From Gammaproteobacteria bacterium RIFCSPHIGHO2_12_FULL_63_22 (lineage in GTDB: Bacteria; Pseudomonadota; Gammaproteobacteria; Xanthomonadales; Xanthomonadaceae), in assembly GCA_001801685.1 (NCBI GenBank), contig MGYJ01000077.1, forward strand, positions 22,546-86,545: a stretch of 64,000 nt of DNA, written 5' to 3'. The translations under genes and the position numbers were made by a program. Below, piece after piece: positions 1 through 7,798 of the stretch; within the stretch, counting starts at the first letter, position 1; every line of letters starts with the position of its first letter. The notes below the pieces were generated by a model that was given only the letters and a program-made list of their open reading frames with translations, was not told the origin of the DNA and did not search any database.

Positions 1-256
1 AGCGAAAATGCGGATTCATCTCCGGCGAACCACCGGTGAGATCCAGCGAGGAAGCACCGCATCGGCCGGCCACCTTCAGCGCGAGCTCCATCGTGTCGCG
101 GTCCATCATTTCCTTGCGGTGCGGGCCGGCGTTCACATGGCAATGGATGCAACTGAGATTGCACAGGTAGCCAAGATTGAGTTGAAGTGTCTCGATCCGG
201 TCCCTTTCGATGGCCGGAAAGTCACTGACCCGGAGGAGTTGCCAGGTATCACGCAT
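1..256 (-). CDS. arsS: Radical SAM protein ArsS (arsenosugar biosynthesis), N-terminal part
   Basis: Partial gene: the first 85 codons are present and the rest lies beyond the window's left edge. The reading frame from the ATG at 256 carries the radical SAM motif C-x3-C-x2-C as CNLSCIHC (Cys32, Cys36, Cys39), followed by the GGSPE segment typical of the SAM-binding region. In known ArsM/ArsS pathways this enzyme adds a 5'-deoxyadenosyl-derived group to dimethylarsenite on the way to arsenosugars. Its start overlaps the stop of the upstream desaturase gene by 8 bases, so it is probably translationally coupled and last in an arsM-led operon. The identification rests on the motif plus the neighbouring arsM and the two transferase genes known to accompany ArsS; the C-terminal domain cannot be checked. 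Confidence 0.85.
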   Translation of the reverse strand, partial: MRDTWQLLRVSDFPAIERDRIETLQLNLGYLCNLSCIHCHVNAGPHRKEMMDRDTMELALKVAGRCGASSLDLTGGSPEMNPHFR

Positions 257-1085
257 GGTGGGTGTCTGCCGATGGAGAATGGCTGCAGGCCTTGCCGAAG
301 GGCTGGCGCAACAAGCCGGTGAGGGATTGCGATTGGGAATTCCGGAATTCGTGCAGGCCGATGCGCATCCGGGCATGGCCGTCACGCGGTTGTTCGCGGC
401 CGGACCGGAACAGTCGATCCCAGACGGAAAGGATGTTCCCGTAGTTGCTGTTGGTCTCGTCAGCGTGCACCGAGTGGTGGATGCGGTGCCAGTCGGGGGT
501 GACAAAAACGCGGCGAAGCGCAGCATCGACGGCAGTGGGCAGCGCCACGTTGGCGTGTGTCATCAACGAGAAGCCCAACAGCATCGCCTCGTAAATCAAG
601 ATCGCCAACGGCGCGACGCTGAGTGCCGCGACCAAGGCCAGTTTGAAACCCAGCGAAGGCAGGATTTCCAATGGATGGAAGCGAAGTCCCAGGCTGACGT
701 CGAAACCGATGTCGCTGTGATGGACGCGATGTGCGCGCCACAGGATGGGAATGGCGTGGAACGCGCGGTGCTGCCAATAGATCGCCAGGTCCAGCAACAC
801 GACGGCCGCAACCACTTCAAGCCAGGCGGGGCCTGGCGTCAGGTTGAACATTCCGAAGCCGGATGCTTGTACCCATGCGGCAAACGCCACGGCGCCGGCG
901 GGCAGAAACAATCGGATCAGTCCGGTAGAGATCGCGATCAGGCCCATGTTGGTGAACCAACGATGCGCGGTGCGTTCGTTGCTGCGCCGGGGTAATGCGA
1001 GCTGCAGAAGCGACAGCGACGCCAGCAGCAGGATCAGCACTGCCAGCTTCAGCCAGGCCTCGTGCGCGATCAGCCAGGCGCTCAT
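249..1085 (-). CDS. Sterol desaturase / fatty acid hydroxylase family membrane protein
   Basis: A 278-residue membrane protein of the fatty acid hydroxylase superfamily. It has the histidine clusters that bind a di-iron centre: WQHRAFH (His106, His110), HRVHH (His119, 122, 123), a single His137 and HRIHH (His200, 203, 204). Hydrophobic segments lie near residues 10-30, 45-70, 88-104 and 145-175. Such enzymes hydroxylate or desaturate lipids using O2 in the membrane. The ATG at 1085 overlaps the upstream transferase stop as ATGA, and the 3' end overlaps arsS by 8 bases, so it belongs to the arsenic operon. Its substrate is unknown. A role on an arsenolipid or on the lipid moiety joined to an arsenosugar is inference from context only. 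Confidence 0.85.
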   Translation of the reverse strand: MSAWLIAHEAWLKLAVLILLLASLSLLQLALPRRSNERTAHRWFTNMGLIAISTGLIRLFLPAGAVAFAAWVQASGFGMFNLTPGPAWLEVVAAVVLLDLAIYWQHRAFHAIPILWRAHRVHHSDIGFDVSLGLRFHPLEILPSLGFKLALVAALSVAPLAILIYEAMLLGFSLMTHANVALPTAVDAALRRVFVTPDWHRIHHSVHADETNSNYGNILSVWDRLFRSGREQPRDGHARMRIGLHEFRNSQSQSLTGLLRQPFGKACSHSPSADTHHA

Positions 1086-1768
1086 GGTGTTGCCGCCTTC
1101 AGGCTCATCCAGTCTTCCAACCAACCCGCGAGCCGACGTTGCGCCTCGGTGGGCGAGGGCAGCTGTTGCAGGCTAAGCGTCACCACCGCCAGGTCGGCGC
1201 CGCGATCGACATCGGACAGCTCGTCGATTTCCAGCCATTCTCCGCAGCCCTGCATCGCGCTGACGAATTCGCCGCGGGTCCGGGCTTGGCTGTAGGTCGG
1301 CTGCGTCCACGCCTGGTCGGGTAGTTCGCAGTTGCCACCGAACATCCAGAAGCCGCCGTCCCGGGCCGGACCGATCACCAGGCGCGGGCCGGGAAGTGAC
1401 AACCAGTCGATCGCCCGACGCAACATGTCGCAGGTCAGCTGCGGCGCGTCCGCGCCCAGAAGCAAGGCAAGCCGGTGTTCGCCGCGCAGCGTGCGATACA
1501 CGTGCGACATGCGTTCGCCCAGACCACCTTCACCCTGGTCCATGCGTGGAAGGTCAGCCCAGCTGGGACCGATCAGCGCGCGTCTCTCGGCCACGGCCCA
1601 GTAAGTAGTGAGCTGCGTGGCCGGCACTTGCAGCGCGACTGACGCAACCGCTTCGGCCGAGCACAGGTAGAAGGCCTCGGCGCGCAGGCAGCCGACATCG
1701 GCGGCTAGTCGCGTCTTCACCGGCGACAGGTCGGGGGTCTTCACCATGATGCCGAGCCCGCAAGTCAT
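1082..1768 (-). CDS. rSAM/selenodomain-associated transferase 1 (DUF2064)
   Basis: A 228-residue protein of the DUF2064 / TIGR04282 family, a nucleotidyltransferase-like GT-A fold. Visible signatures are the N-terminal GLGIMVKTPDLSPVKTRL, the GADAPQL segment (acidic site for a nucleotide-sugar) and GPARDGGFWMFG. Members commonly sit beside ArsS-type radical SAM genes and a GT2 enzyme. The start is the ATG at 1768, which overlaps the stop of the preceding glycosyltransferase as ATGA; a much longer upstream frame is only the shadow of that gene. The activity is not known in detail; joining or activating the sugar part of an arsenosugar is a reasonable inference. Confidence 0.85.
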   Translation of the reverse strand: MTCGLGIMVKTPDLSPVKTRLAADVGCLRAEAFYLCSAEAVASVALQVPATQLTTYWAVAERRALIGPSWADLPRMDQGEGGLGERMSHVYRTLRGEHRLALLLGADAPQLTCDMLRRAIDWLSLPGPRLVIGPARDGGFWMFGGNCELPDQAWTQPTYSQARTRGEFVSAMQGCGEWLEIDELSDVDRGADLAVVTLSLQQLPSPTEAQRRLAGWLEDWMSLKAATP

Positions 1769-2466
1769 CGCGGACTTTCGGCGTGTGAAAAGCGACGCGC
1801 CTGGCGCCAGGTAAGTTGCAGGTGTTCGCGCGTGGTCTTCCACCAGCCCCGCTCGGAATACTTGCGGGCGCTGGTATGCAGGTTGGCGTGCAGCGCAAGC
1901 AGAGGGATGCCGAGCTTGCGCGCTTGCCAGACCATCGCGTGGTCCTCGCCACCGGCCAGGCTTTCGTCGAAGCCGCCCAGTCGTTCGAAAATTCGCCGTG
2001 GCATCACGAAGCCCTGGTCGCCAAAGGGCAGGCCCAGGTAGCGGCTGCGAATGCCGGCGCCGAAGGCGTTGATCGCGGTCCAGCGTGGCCCATCGGCCAG
2101 GAAACGCAAATTGAAATAGCCGATCGCATCCGGGTCGTCGGCGACCAGTGCCTGCAGCTTGAGGATGGTGGCCGATTCGAGTCGCGAGTCCGCGTGCAGG
2201 AACCACAACCACTGCGCCTCGGTGGAGCGCGCGCCGGCGTTGAGTTGTCGCGCGCGACCCTGCGCGGACAGCACGACCAGTACGCGTGGGTCGGCCAGCG
2301 GCACCGCCTCGCCGGTGTTGTCAGCGGCGAGTACCAGCGCAATCTCGCCAGCCTGCACGCTTTTGAGTTGCGGCAGCAGCCCGTGCCAGGCCGTGTCGCC
2401 CGGTCCGACCGGAACCACGATGGCCAGCGAGGGTTTTTGCACTGTTTCAGCAGCAGCTGGGCGCAT
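1765..2466 (-). CDS. rSAM/selenodomain-associated transferase 2 (family 2 glycosyltransferase)
   Basis: A 233-residue GT2-type glycosyltransferase matching the TIGR04283 family. It has the N-terminal nucleotide-binding strand (LAIVVPVGPGD), QGRARQLNAGA, the catalytic-type HADSRLE motif at the DxD position, and GGFDE before the acceptor region. No membrane segments are evident, so it is probably cytoplasmic. The chosen ATG at 2466 lies 20 bases inside the end of arsM, and the 3' end overlaps the DUF2064 gene by 4 bases. Together with DUF2064 it forms the pair known to accompany ArsS radical SAM genes. The exact sugar donor and acceptor are unknown. Confidence 0.85.
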   Translation of the reverse strand: MRPAAAETVQKPSLAIVVPVGPGDTAWHGLLPQLKSVQAGEIALVLAADNTGEAVPLADPRVLVVLSAQGRARQLNAGARSTEAQWLWFLHADSRLESATILKLQALVADDPDAIGYFNLRFLADGPRWTAINAFGAGIRSRYLGLPFGDQGFVMPRRIFERLGGFDESLAGGEDHAMVWQARKLGIPLLALHANLHTSARKYSERGWWKTTREHLQLTWRQARRFSHAESPR

Positions 2467-3502
2467 TGCCGGCCCCTGCGTTCGCAGCGGGGGAGGGGCC
2501 GCAATCAAACAATCCGAAATGCGTGCTCTTGTCGCCGATGAATCGGAAATGCGGCGCATAACGTGAGTTCGCCAGCATGTCGAAAGTGTTGCCGCAGACC
2601 AGCATCGGCCGTCCCGTTTCCAGGCGATGGTGGTCGTCGAGTACGAAGGCATGCGCCTGGCCTGGCACGGTGCCCAGGTAGGTGGCGACCTGGCCGTGGT
2701 CCTCGCAGCGGTCTTCCAACGCCATCTTGAAGGCACGGATGGTGATGGATGTGAAGTTCACATTGCCGATCTTCGCCTCGACACTGGCATCGAACAGCGG
2801 CACCGGCGATTGCGAGACGACCCGCGTATCGGCACAACCGACGGCTTGCATCATGCGGCGGAAGTCTTCGACATACAGGGCGCCTCCCAGGCATTCGCCC
2901 AGCAACACCGGGTCACGACGCAGCACGTCAGGAATACGGCGGTCGGCGAACACGTCGGAAAAATACAGCTCGCCACCCGGCTTGAGCACGCGGAATATCT
3001 CGGCAAAGACCCGGCCCTTTTCGGGCGAAAGATTCAACACGCAATTGGAAACCACCACATCGACGCTTGCGTCGGCGATGCCACAGGCCGCGAGGTCTTC
3101 GATGTAACCCTCCACGAAACTGACGTTGGATTGCGCGTAACCGTATCGGTCGGCATGCCACTGCTGGTGGCGCCGCGCCACGTCCAGTTGTTCGATGGTC
3201 ATGTCCACGCCGATCACCCGGCCTCGTTCGCCTACCAGGCGCGACAGCAGGAATGCATCGCGGCCCGTGCCGCAACCCAGGTCCAGCACGGTCATTGCCT
3301 CCAGCGCGGGTGGCAGCGGCGACCCGCAACCGTAGAAGCGCTCGCGGACCTCGGGATGCACGTCCGCCAGCATCTCGCGCAATGCATCCGGCATCGCCTC
3401 GGCGCTGCAGCACGCGCCTGTCTTAAGGTCTTTGCTCGATTGCAGTACTTCGCCGTAATAATGGCGGATATCATCAAGGGACGGGTCGAGGATTGCGTGC
3501 AT
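2447..3502 (-). CDS. arsM: Arsenite methyltransferase
   Basis: A 351-residue SAM-dependent methyltransferase of the ArsM family, which methylates trivalent arsenic. The SAM-binding motif VLDLGCGTGRD is clear. The cysteines expected to bind As(III) are present: a CC pair at residues 31-32, the Cys in SNCVLNLS and the Cys in LGECLGGALY. The C-terminal 100 residues form the usual extra ArsM domain and the protein ends in CC. I chose the ATG at 3502 because a GGAG box precedes it by 6 bases; an upstream ATG at 3547 has no ribosome site. It leads a five-gene run with overlapping ends. A motif shared with two other local promoters lies at 3569-3581. No arsR-type repressor is visible in the window. 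Confidence 0.92.
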   Translation of the reverse strand: MHAILDPSLDDIRHYYGEVLQSSKDLKTGACCSAEAMPDALREMLADVHPEVRERFYGCGSPLPPALEAMTVLDLGCGTGRDAFLLSRLVGERGRVIGVDMTIEQLDVARRHQQWHADRYGYAQSNVSFVEGYIEDLAACGIADASVDVVVSNCVLNLSPEKGRVFAEIFRVLKPGGELYFSDVFADRRIPDVLRRDPVLLGECLGGALYVEDFRRMMQAVGCADTRVVSQSPVPLFDASVEAKIGNVNFTSITIRAFKMALEDRCEDHGQVATYLGTVPGQAHAFVLDDHHRLETGRPMLVCGNTFDMLANSRYAPHFRFIGDKSTHFGLFDCGPSPAANAGAGNAPSCC

Positions 3503-3568
3503 GCTGTCTCCGGGGCGCGTTTGCTGGGCTGGAATGAGTGCTGTCATGGAATAGGAGTCCGCCAGTGC

Positions 3569-3581
3569 GGAAAAGGATTCG
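3569..3581 (-). promoter_or_regulatory. Repeated motif CGAATCCTTTTCC upstream of arsM
   Basis: Read on the minus strand, this 13-base motif is identical to the one at 8380-8392 and differs by one inserted T from the one at 7747-7760. It lies 66 bases before the arsM start in the same orientation as the gene. A CTATT follows about 20 bases later. It may be the -35 region of an alternative sigma factor promoter, plausibly the ECF-like sigma encoded at 7799-8365. Confidence 0.5.
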
Positions 3582-3605
3582 AAGTTCCAAGACAGGCCCG
3601 AAAAC

Positions 3606-4691
3606 TCAGGCCATGAACGGATAGGCGAGATAGGCCACGCCTGCTGCCAGCGGCAATGTTCCCAGCCAGGCCAGCAGGATGTTGCGGATGACCGGCCAGT
3701 GGCCGCCGCGGTTCTCAATCGCGATGCCGAACAGCGCGCCTGTGCTGACATGGGTGGTGGAGACGGGCAGGCCGAAGCGCGAGGCGATGATCACCAGCAA
3801 CGATGTCACCAGGTTGCCGCCCAGCCCCTCGCTCGCATCCATGGGTGTGATCTTGTAGGCCAGCGTCTCGGCGACGCGGGCCGAGGCAAGCCAACCGCCG
3901 ACCGCCATCGGCAGGATCACGAGCGCGGATGCGGAAGCAAGGCTGAACGCGCCCGTGGCGAACAAAAGCGCGGCGATTTTTGGTGTGTCATTGAGCCCGC
4001 GGGCGAAACTTACCGCCATCGCGCTGAGCAAGTGGCCCCGATCCAGCCACGCAGACGCTCGAAGGATCCTGATGTCGCGTCCCGCGCCCGGCTGGCAGTT
4101 CGCTGATGCTGCGGCGCCGAGGCTAAGTTGCGCCCGGGCCAGCTGCAGGTTGGCGCTGTCGGGCATGGAATCGGCGGCGCTATCGACGCAGACGCAGGCC
4201 GCGGCCGCACGGCGCCGACGCAGCCACGGCACTACCGCCAGCGACAAGGCCATGGCAACCAGCGGCGACAGCAGCAAGGGCAGCAGCATGGCCTTCGATG
4301 CGGCCGCGATGCTCACGCTTGCTGCATTTGCGGCGAGGCCAGCGCCCAGCAATCCGCCCAGCAGGGCATGGGTTGTGGAGACCGGAAGTCCGAATCGCGT
4401 CGCAAGCCAGATGGTGACGCCGGCGGACAAGCCGACGGCCATCAGGAAGGGCAGCGATGTCGTGAGCTCGGCAGGAACGATGCCCTTGCCACTGAATGCC
4501 GCAAGCAGGCCATTGGCCAGGAAGATGGATACCACGCCGCCGAGCGCCGTCGCGAGGGTGGCGAGCGCCAGCGCCGGTTTCACCCGCACCAGTCCCGAGC
4601 CGATCAGCGTTGCTGCGCCCTTCACGTTGTCGTTGGCGCCGTTGGCCGCTGCCAGCAACAGGGTGATGAACGCGATGAGGAACAAAGTCAT
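3606..4691 (-). CDS. pit: PiT-family inorganic phosphate transporter
   Basis: A 361-residue polytopic membrane protein of the PiT family. Both internal-repeat signatures are present: ANGANDNVKG near the N-terminus and RGLNDTPKIAALL in the second half, each followed by a STTH motif (STTHALLGGLLG and STTHVSTGALFG). Such proteins take up phosphate with a proton, and many also carry arsenate. The length is shorter than E. coli PitA and typical of the compact form. Its ATG overlaps the stop of the DUF547 gene as ATGA, and arsM follows 103 bases downstream. The setting suggests either arsenate entry into the arsenic pathway or phosphate uptake under arsenate stress; neither can be decided from sequence. 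Confidence 0.9.
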   Translation of the reverse strand: MTLFLIAFITLLLAAANGANDNVKGAATLIGSGLVRVKPALALATLATALGGVVSIFLANGLLAAFSGKGIVPAELTTSLPFLMAVGLSAGVTIWLATRFGLPVSTTHALLGGLLGAGLAANAASVSIAAASKAMLLPLLLSPLVAMALSLAVVPWLRRRRAAAACVCVDSAADSMPDSANLQLARAQLSLGAAASANCQPGAGRDIRILRASAWLDRGHLLSAMAVSFARGLNDTPKIAALLFATGAFSLASASALVILPMAVGGWLASARVAETLAYKITPMDASEGLGGNLVTSLLVIIASRFGLPVSTTHVSTGALFGIAIENRGGHWPVIRNILLAWLGTLPLAAGVAYLAYPFMA

Positions 4692-5524
4692 TGGCGGGAT
4701 ACCTTTCTCGGGTTGGTGGGCACGACCTGGTTCAAGGACCAGTCGTAGGTCGTGTAGGCGATCGGCAACCGACCTCGTTCAAGCCGCTCGATGCTCGCCT
4801 TGTCCAATGCCAGTTCGCGCGCATGGCGCGACAGGAAAATAGCAATGCCTGCGGCATGCCGGTCGAAGTCCCCGGCGTACCAGTCGAACAGTCTGGATAC
4901 CCGCAAGACACCGGCACGCGCGTCGTAGCCGTTACGGGTGCGATCGCGAAGGAATCGTCGAGTCTGGTCGTCGAGTTGGGACTCCAGCCGATTGCCGGCG
5001 TAGGCTTCCGGCCGCAACGCGGGACAGCCGATGGATGCGCAGTTCACGGCAAAATGGATGCGCACGTCGCGATAGTCACGGGCACCGCGCAGCAACCGAT
5101 GTTCGATGTCGTCGAGGCTGCGCTTCTCGCCCAGCAAGGACACGAACGGCCGCGCCCACGCCGATGAAAACAAGCTGCCCAGTTCCTTGATCGAATCCAG
5201 TGCCGGATAGCGTGTCAGCACCAGCTCGATGGTGGCGGCGTTGTAGACGTTGATCAGGAATGCCTGGCGTTCTGCCAGCGACCAGGCGGTGAATCGGGTC
5301 GCGTCGATCCGTGCCGCAGCGGCGAGGAAGGCACGCAGCCTGCCACGATCGTTCTTGAATCCCTGGTAATCAACGACCGTGGCCGTACCCGCCGGATTCC
5401 AGCGCACGTGTTCATGCAGCAGCGCGTCGAAGTCACCTTGCTGGCGGACGAACGCAGGTGGCGCCGCACTTACCGGCGCGACAAGGGTGAAAGCAAGCAA
5501 GGTGCGCAGCAGGAATGCCCGCAT
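4688..5524 (-). CDS. DUF547 domain-containing exported protein
   Basis: A 278-residue protein with a signal peptide (MRAFLLRTLLAFTLVAPVSA, likely cut after residue 20) followed by a DUF547 domain. Typical features seen are FLINVYNAATIELVL and the FAVNCASIGCPALR block with two cysteines. DUF547 resembles papain-fold proteins but its function is unproven. The gene sits three bases after the TVP38-reductase fusion and overlaps the phosphate transporter by 4 bases, so the three are one transcription unit. The periplasmic location is inferred from the signal peptide. DUF547 genes recur near TVP38-family genes in many genomes, which supports the neighbourhood but not a specific role. Confidence 0.85.
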   Translation of the reverse strand: MRAFLLRTLLAFTLVAPVSAAPPAFVRQQGDFDALLHEHVRWNPAGTATVVDYQGFKNDRGRLRAFLAAAARIDATRFTAWSLAERQAFLINVYNAATIELVLTRYPALDSIKELGSLFSSAWARPFVSLLGEKRSLDDIEHRLLRGARDYRDVRIHFAVNCASIGCPALRPEAYAGNRLESQLDDQTRRFLRDRTRNGYDARAGVLRVSRLFDWYAGDFDRHAAGIAIFLSRHARELALDKASIERLERGRLPIAYTTYDWSLNQVVPTNPRKVSRQ

Positions 5525-5527
5525 CCC

Positions 5528-7678
5528 TCAGCCCCTGCGCCATTCGAAGAAGCGTTCGGCGATGCGCAGTGCCAACGCGGGCGCGTGGGCGCGTTTCCAG
5601 GCGCCGGCGGCGTACTTGTTCGCTTCGCTCATCGTCGGATAGGTATGAATCGTGCCCAGCAATTTGGACAGGCCCAGACCGTGCTTCATCGCCAGCACGA
5701 ACTCCGCGAGCAGATCGGCCGCATGGTCGCCCACGATCAACGCGCCGAGGATGCGATCACTTCCGGGCGGCGTCAGCACTTTCACGAAGCCGTGGTCGGA
5801 TGAGTCGGCGATGGCCCGGTCGAGTTCCGACAGTTCGAATCGCGTTACTTCAACCTTGATGCCTTGCGCACGTGCTTCGTCTTCTGACAGGCCGACGCGC
5901 GCCACTTCGGGATCGGTGAAGGTGGCCCAGGGAATGACGCGATAGTCCACCTTGAAGCTCCAGAACGGCGCGAGCAGCCCGTTCAACGATGCGTACCAGG
6001 CCTGGTGCGCGGCGACGTGGGTGAACTGGAAAGGACCGGTGACATCGCCGCAGACATAGACGTTGGGCAGGCTGGTGCGAAGCAGGGAGTCGGCCTGGAT
6101 CGTGCCGCGGGGCGACAATTGGATGCCCAGCTCCGAAAGCCCGAAGCCCTCGACGTTGGCCTTGCGTCCCAGCGACACCAGGATCTGGTCGAATTCGTAG
6201 CTGCGTTCTTCACCATCCACGTCGCAGACCAGGCGCCCGCCGTCATCCATAGGCTCCACGCGAATGGCCTTGTGGGCGGTGGCGACGGTGATGCCTTCCG
6301 CTGCGAACCGGCGAGTCACCTCTTCGGCGGCGTCGGCATCCTCGCGCGGCAACAAACGCGGCGCCATTTCAACCAGCGTGACCTCGCTGCCGAAACGCGC
6401 GAAGCACTGGGCCAGCTCGCAACCGATGGGTCCGCCGCCCAACACGACCAGTCGCTGCGGGGTCGCGCGAAGATTCCACACGGTGTCCGAGGTCAGGAAT
6501 GCCACTTGGTCCAGGCCCGGGATATCCGGTACCAGTGGCCGCGCACCGCTGGCGATGATCACGCTGCGTGCATTGATCCTTCGGCCATCGACGTCCACTT
6601 CCCACGGCGATACCAGCGTCGCGTTGCCGGTGATCACGTCAACGCCCAGTCCCGTGTAGCGTTCAACCGAGTCGTGCGGTTCGACTTTGCCGACCACGGT
6701 TTTCACGCGGTCCATCACCTGTGCGAAATCGAACGTCGCTTCCAGTTTGTCGATGCCGTAGTCACGACTGTTCCGCGCTTCCGACAACAGTCGCGCCGAG
6801 CGGATCAGGGCCTTGGAGGGCACGCAGCCTGTGTTGAGGCAATCGCCGCCCATCTTGTGTCGCTCGACCAGCGCGACCTTCGCCTTGGCCACTGCGGCGA
6901 TGTAGGACGAGACCAGTCCCGCCGAGCCGGCGCCAATCACGATCAGGTTGTAATCGAAGGATGCAGGCTTGCGAAATCCGCGGTAGATACGGCGCATGGC
7001 GATCCAGCCCGACAGCGCGCGCAACAGGAACGGCGACGCAGCCAGCAGCGTGAATGCGAAGACCAGGCCCGGTGACAGCAGGTCGCGCGCTGACTCGATG
7101 GTCGCCAGTTGCGTGCCGGCGTAAACATAGACCACGGTGCCCGGCAACATCCCCAGTTGGCTGACGCCGTAAAAGGTTCGGGTCTTCATTGCCGACAATC
7201 CGGCCAGCAGGTTCACCACGAAGAATGGAATGACCGGCACCAGGCGCAGGCTGAAGAGATAAGCAGCGCCATCCTTCTCGATGCCGCGGTCAAACGCGGC
7301 GAGTCGATCGCTGTAGCGCTCGCGCAGCCAGTCGCGCAGGATGAATCGTGATGAAAGGAAGGCCAGCGTCGCGCCGATGGTGCTGGCGAAGGAGTCGATG
7401 ACCACGCCGCCGACCAGTCCGAAGATGGCGCCCGAGGCGATGGTGAGCACCGTCGCGCCAGGCAACGAAACAGCAGTTACCAGCACATACAGAAGGAAGA
7501 AGAGTCCTGCCGCCGTCCACGGATGGGCGCCAGTCCAGTGGGTCAGTTCCAGTTGCCGAGCCTTCAGTGTGGCCAGGTCCAGCATGGCCAGCGCACCTGA
7601 TTTCCAAAGTGCGAACACAATCACGATGATCGCGAACAGCAGGGCAATACGTAGGCGGCCCGATTGGATCTGGGTCAT
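5528..7678 (-). CDS. TVP38/TMEM64 membrane domain fused to FAD-dependent disulfide oxidoreductase
   Basis: A 716-residue fusion. Residues 8-235 are a TVP38/TMEM64 (DedA-like) membrane domain with about six hydrophobic segments. Residues 243-716 are a class I flavoprotein disulfide reductase: FAD motif IGAGSAG (249-254), redox pair GGDCLNTGC (Cys280 and Cys285), NAD(P) motif LGGGPIG, the second FAD motif VYVCGD, and the C-terminal HTYPT dimer-interface histidine segment. It lacks the N-terminal metal-binding domain and C-terminal cysteine pair of mercuric reductase, so it is not MerA. This fusion recurs in bacteria but its substrate is unknown. I chose ATG 7678 (AGGA about 8 bases upstream) over an ATG at 7720. 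It heads the operon with DUF547 and pit. Confidence 0.88.
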   Translation of the reverse strand: MTQIQSGRLRIALLFAIIVIVFALWKSGALAMLDLATLKARQLELTHWTGAHPWTAAGLFFLLYVLVTAVSLPGATVLTIASGAIFGLVGGVVIDSFASTIGATLAFLSSRFILRDWLRERYSDRLAAFDRGIEKDGAAYLFSLRLVPVIPFFVVNLLAGLSAMKTRTFYGVSQLGMLPGTVVYVYAGTQLATIESARDLLSPGLVFAFTLLAASPFLLRALSGWIAMRRIYRGFRKPASFDYNLIVIGAGSAGLVSSYIAAVAKAKVALVERHKMGGDCLNTGCVPSKALIRSARLLSEARNSRDYGIDKLEATFDFAQVMDRVKTVVGKVEPHDSVERYTGLGVDVITGNATLVSPWEVDVDGRRINARSVIIASGARPLVPDIPGLDQVAFLTSDTVWNLRATPQRLVVLGGGPIGCELAQCFARFGSEVTLVEMAPRLLPREDADAAEEVTRRFAAEGITVATAHKAIRVEPMDDGGRLVCDVDGEERSYEFDQILVSLGRKANVEGFGLSELGIQLSPRGTIQADSLLRTSLPNVYVCGDVTGPFQFTHVAAHQAWYASLNGLLAPFWSFKVDYRVIPWATFTDPEVARVGLSEDEARAQGIKVEVTRFELSELDRAIADSSDHGFVKVLTPPGSDRILGALIVGDHAADLLAEFVLAMKHGLGLSKLLGTIHTYPTMSEANKYAAGAWKRAHAPALALRIAERFFEWRRG

Positions 7679-7746
7679 GGAGACGTCCTGGTGGAGGGGG
7701 GCGATGACAAAAAGCCGCATCGACCTGGGTAGTGAGTCGGCCGAAG

Positions 7747-7760
7747 GGAAAAAGGATTCG
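7747..7760 (-). promoter_or_regulatory. Repeated motif CGAATCCTTTTTCC upstream of the TVP38-reductase operon
   Basis: It is read on the minus strand and lies 69 bases before the fusion gene's start, in the gap shared with the divergent sigma factor gene. It is the same as the motif ahead of arsM and at 8380-8392 except for one extra T. A CTA lies about 21 bases further. It is a candidate alternative-sigma promoter. Confidence 0.5.
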
Positions 7761-7798
7761 ATTTGTCGCGCTATCGGGCGGCGAGTAGAGTTGGAGCC

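Noticed and set aside
6005..7075. A 356-codon plus-strand frame across the TVP38-reductase gene
   Set aside because: It has no recognisable domain, and the minus strand carries intact FAD and redox motifs.
5528..7678. Mercuric reductase (merA)
   Set aside because: The N-terminal metal-binding domain and the C-terminal cysteine pair are missing, and no mer genes are nearby.
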